From the NCBI RefSeq assembly GCF_027922145.1, contig NZ_BSFC01000030.1, forward strand, positions 310,001-374,000: a stretch of DNA of 64,000 bases, given 5' to 3'. The notes under the pieces are model-generated. The model saw only the letters and a program-made list of their open reading frames with translations. It was not told the origin of the DNA and searched no databases. This DNA comes from Novosphingobium resinovorum (lineage in GTDB: Bacteria; Pseudomonadota; Alphaproteobacteria; Sphingomonadales; Sphingomonadaceae). Shown in pieces: positions 61,352-64,000 of this stretch. The translations under genes were made by a program, and so were the position numbers. How positions within the stretch are numbered: position 1 is the stretch's first letter; the number at the start of each line of letters is the position of its first letter.

Positions 61352-62665
61352 CTAGAATGCCGACGTGACGCCAAATTCGGCGACGACGCGGCGGTAGTCG
61401 TAAATCTCGATCGAAGAGTGGTTACGCTCCCATTTGAAGCGGACCAGCGGCGCGAAGCTACCCAGATGCAGCGCCCGCAACGTCGCAGCTATCGAAGCGC
61501 TGTAACGATCTTCGACTCGCCGGCTTGGATATAAAAACAGTCGCGCGTCGGCTTCAAGGTGGCTGTAGGCGACAGTCCCCACCAGCGTCGTGCGGCCCAG
61601 TTCACGAAACAGGTAGGCGGAGGAACCTCCCATCGCCAGCGAGTAACCCGGGTCGCGCGCGGCTTCCCGGAAGCCGAAGACCTGCACGCCGCCGCCAAAG
61701 CGCGCGCTGAAGGCCCGGTCGATATTTGCTGAAAGCGTGAAGTCGTCCGCGGTTTGCAATGCATTGCGACGGTTGCGGACATGGGCCAGGTTCCCATCAA
61801 TGCGGACCTGCGCTCGTTTTCCCAGCGACCGCTGCCAGCTGACGCCGCCCCCGATCGTCGTGCTGAACAGGTGTCCCCCGTACCAGCGACGCGACGGACC
61901 GGCTGAAAAGGTCAGCTGGTTACCGCCCCAAGTGTACTGCGGTCCGGCCTGGATCGCTACGGATATATCGTTGAAGCCCGGCTTTCGGTAAAGCGTCGTG
62001 TCGCTCGAAGCACGTACGAGCAGATCGGTGCCGGGTTCGATACCCAGCCGGAAATAGCCCTGTCCCTGCAGGTCGAGACCAACGCCCGACTTTGCGCGCG
62101 CGTCGTCGTCGAGCGTGAAATCGCCAATCACGGTGCCCAGGGTATCCGATCGCGTGGCCCGGTTGATGTTGCTGTCGGGAGCAACGGCTACTTCAATCGA
62201 GCCGCCCAGAGGCTTTCGCGCATTGAGCGCGCGGGAATAGAAGCGCACGAGCTGTTCCACGGCCGAAGGCAGGCCAGCCGCCTGCGCCGCGCGCAACTCC
62301 TTGCGCGCGGCGCCCATGTTACCAAGCATCGTCTGCATGCGTGCCAACTCCAACCGCACACGCGCAGCGCCGGGTTTGTCATCGAGGATGCGACGAAATT
62401 CGAGTGCGGCATCGCCATAGCGCTTGAGATCGTCGGCCAGCATCAGGCCCAGGCGAAAGCGTGCCTCTGTGCGAATCTCAAGGTCCGGGTCTTGGGTCAG
62501 CGCGCGATAAGCGGTCTCCGCGGTGAAGAAATCACTGCGCTCACGCGCATTATCGGCAAGCGCAAAGACCTGCGCGGCCGAGAGATGGTCAGGCGCGGAA
62601 ACCGGCGCAGCCAGGCCCTCTTGGTCCTGCGCGCCTACGCTGGTCGCGATGCCCGCCAGCATCAC
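61352..62665 (-). CDS. Slam-type surface lipoprotein assembly modifier
   Basis: 437 residues as called. A periplasmic TPR part (AETAYRALTQDPDLEIRTEA to LELARMQTMLGNMGAARKEL) is followed by a C-terminal beta barrel from about residue 160 ending FGVTSAF, the DUF560/Slam layout. Slam moves TbpB-like lipoproteins across the outer membrane. No ATG gives a complete signal peptide: the GTG at 62665 leaves a short one (MMLAGIATSVGAQ), while an in-frame ATT at 62692 would add the basic SIRRLLVAV. The lipoprotein gene follows directly. Confidence 0.87.
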   Translation of the reverse strand: MMLAGIATSVGAQDQEGLAAPVSAPDHLSAAQVFALADNARERSDFFTAETAYRALTQDPDLEIRTEARFRLGLMLADDLKRYGDAALEFRRILDDKPGAARVRLELARMQTMLGNMGAARKELRAAQAAGLPSAVEQLVRFYSRALNARKPLGGSIEVAVAPDSNINRATRSDTLGTVIGDFTLDDDARAKSGVGLDLQGQGYFRLGIEPGTDLLVRASSDTTLYRKPGFNDISVAIQAGPQYTWGGNQLTFSAGPSRRWYGGHLFSTTIGGGVSWQRSLGKRAQVRIDGNLAHVRNRRNALQTADDFTLSANIDRAFSARFGGGVQVFGFREAARDPGYSLAMGGSSAYLFRELGRTTLVGTVAYSHLEADARLFLYPSRRVEDRYSASIAATLRALHLGSFAPLVRFKWERNHSSIEIYDYRRVVAEFGVTSAF

Positions 62666-62958
62666 TGCGACCAGCAGTCGACGAATTGAAATGGTACACC
62701 CCCGTTTGCGTGATGCTTACCGCGGAGGCGAGAGCCTTGTCCATATTTTCAAGTACGGCCACATCGCGACAGATTTGTATTTCAGGAATTTAATCTGGCT
62801 CGCTGGTGCATTGCCTCATCCGCGTTCAATCATCGCGATGTCCCGCTCAACCTGATCGGCGATCAAGCTCAGGCCGGATGCTGTGCTGCGGTAGCGGAAT
62901 TTTTTCTAATAGGACGGAATTCCATAAATAACATCAACATCATACAGATAATAATAAT

Positions 62959-62979
62959 TGCAATTGACTCGCAAATGCA
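62959..62979. promoter_or_regulatory. Candidate Fur-like operator upstream of TonB receptor
   Basis: A 21-base imperfect dyad, TGCAATTGA then GCAAATGCA, with 7 of 10 pairs symmetric, in an AT-rich stretch just before the receptor start. The layout recalls alphaproteobacterial iron-responsive sites, but the match is only suggestive. Confidence 0.35.
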
Positions 62980-62985
62980 TCATTG

Positions 62986-64000
62986 ATGCTGCGCTGCGAC
63001 ATTTGCAACAAGGGGGCGACAATTCCTACTTTTCGGGTTTCCAGAGCAGCCGTTCTGCTGACTTCCACTCCGTTTCTCTCGATCCCGGCCGTGGCGGCGG
63101 AAGGTGACGAGAACGACACAATAATCGTCAATGGCGTCACCGAAGATCGCTACGGTATCTCCTCCACTTCGACGGGCATGAAAATCGATGTGCCTCTCCT
63201 GAAGGCGCCTCAGGCGGTCGCTGCCGTCTCGAACGAAGTTATCCTCGAGCAGTCCGCGCAAACCCTTACCGACGTACTGCGCAATGTCAGCGGCATCACC
63301 GAGGCGAACACCTTCGGCAACACCGGTGACAACTTCATGATCCGCGGCTTCGAAAGCGGCCAGGGCACCATCCTTCGCGATGGCTACACCAGCGTACAGG
63401 TTCGCGCCCTCAACGCCTCGACGGAGCGCGTCGAAGTCCTGAAAGGACCCGCATCACTGCTCTACGGGCGGTTCGAGCCGGGCGGCCTGGTAAACGTGAT
63501 CACCAAGAAGCCGCTGGATACGCTCCATTACAGCCTCAACACCAATTTCAGCACCCGCGGCCAAAGCCGTCAGGTGGCCGACGTCACTGGACCGCTGGGC
63601 GGCGGATTTGCCTTCCGCCTGATCGGCGAGTACGAGGACAGCGACTATTGGCGCCCGCAGGCCCACGACGTGGAGCGCACATATGTCGCGCCCAGCCTGT
63701 CGTGGAGTGGCGGCGGCTTCAGTATACAGGCTGCTTACGAATATACCGACAGCACCCAGCCCTTCGATCGGGGCCGCGTCTATTACAACGGCAAGCGGGT
63801 GAACGTTCCTTCGACCCGCTATTTCGGAGAGTCCTTCACCACGCTCAAACAGAAGCTGCATGCGGGTAACGTTCTGCTTGCCTACAGGTTTGCGCCTGGC
63901 TGGCGCGTGGAAACCAAGTACGCGATGCAGCGCACGTCGGGCTCCGACCTTCAGGTCCGCCCACGCAGCCTGGTCGTTGGGCCAGACGGCCAGTTGACGG
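62986..64000 (+). CDS. TonB-dependent siderophore-type receptor, N-terminal part (runs off window)
   Basis: 338 codons are visible. Plug pattern: PLLKAPQAVAAVSNEVILEQ, LTDVLRNVSGI, NFMIRGFESG, VEVLKGPASLLYGRFEPGGL and VNVITKKPL, which is the FhuA/FpvA-type siderophore receptor subfamily, unlike the other four receptors. The ATG at 62986 lacks a ribosome site and would give an odd Cys-containing leader; an ATT at 63022 sits 5 bases after AAGGGGG and gives a clean signal peptide (PTFRVSRAAVLLT to IPAVAA). Divergent from the Slam operon. Confidence 0.88.
   Translation, partial: MLRCDICNKGATIPTFRVSRAAVLLTSTPFLSIPAVAAEGDENDTIIVNGVTEDRYGISSTSTGMKIDVPLLKAPQAVAAVSNEVILEQSAQTLTDVLRNVSGITEANTFGNTGDNFMIRGFESGQGTILRDGYTSVQVRALNASTERVEVLKGPASLLYGRFEPGGLVNVITKKPLDTLHYSLNTNFSTRGQSRQVADVTGPLGGGFAFRLIGEYEDSDYWRPQAHDVERTYVAPSLSWSGGGFSIQAAYEYTDSTQPFDRGRVYYNGKRVNVPSTRYFGESFTTLKQKLHAGNVLLAYRFAPGWRVETKYAMQRTSGSDLQVRPRSLVVGPDGQLT

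Overview
The window looks like a chromosomal segment of a sphingomonad alphaproteobacterium (Novosphingobium/Sphingobium-like). This is inferred from the high GC, the five TonB-dependent receptors (four complete, one partial), the nine short-chain dehydrogenases (SDRs), the Rieske oxygenases, and the style of the small conserved genes. No rRNA, tRNA, CRISPR array or phage module was seen.

Layout. (A) 1-4.6 kb: a TonB receptor followed by a truncated SDR on the minus strand, divergent from a zinc-free MDR reductase + SDR pair; two palindromes sit in the shared promoter. (B) 4.9-10.3 kb: small regulatory and stress genes. These are a lone receiver-domain protein, a spermidine-synthase-like protein, an extra infA with a TTG start, a tightly packed operon of small genes ending in a transglutaminase, a thioesterase, a cold-shock protein and a RraB-like protein. 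(C) 10.4-36.4 kb: a large catabolic supercluster. It holds an acyl-CoA ligase, two Rieske oxygenase alpha subunits, seven SDRs, VOC, EthD, ABM, NTF2-like, ThuA-like and cupin proteins, an M24-fold enzyme, a TPP-dependent E1 alpha/beta pair with a stand-alone lipoyl protein, a PQQ dehydrogenase, a TetR regulator and a TonB receptor. Palindromic repeats lie at several convergent gene ends. (D) 36.6-41.1 kb: a regulator made of two fused TetR units, a TonB receptor and an exported protein. (E) 41.4-50.0 kb: phosphate and energy genes: a PiT transporter, a CorA-family channel, PPK2, a DUF2252 protein, PoxB and a membrane-anchored glutamate-synthase-like flavoprotein. (F) 50.2-56.4 kb: a minus-strand series TetR, TonB receptor, GMC oxidoreductase, NTF2-like protein, phytanoyl-CoA dioxygenase. 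(G) 56.4-59.4 kb: an IS5-type transposase remnant, then a nitroreductase and a Tas-like aldo/keto reductase. (H) 59.5-64 kb: a surface lipoprotein with duplicated TbpB-like barrels, its likely Slam exporter, and a divergent siderophore-type TonB receptor that runs off the window.

How it fits together. Blocks A, C, D and F each couple outer-membrane uptake (a TonB receptor) to soluble oxidative enzymes, usually with a TetR regulator nearby. This fits uptake and stepwise oxidation of one or several hydrophobic, probably alicyclic or aromatic, natural compounds; the substrate cannot be read from the sequence. The less ordinary parts are the Slam/TbpB-like system in an organism that looks environmental, the M24 protein with altered metal ligands inside the catabolic operon, the lipoyl carrier without E2/E3, the double-TetR regulator with its spaced inverted repeat, and the small-gene operon with two toxin-binding-like (DUF2384) proteins but no visible toxin.
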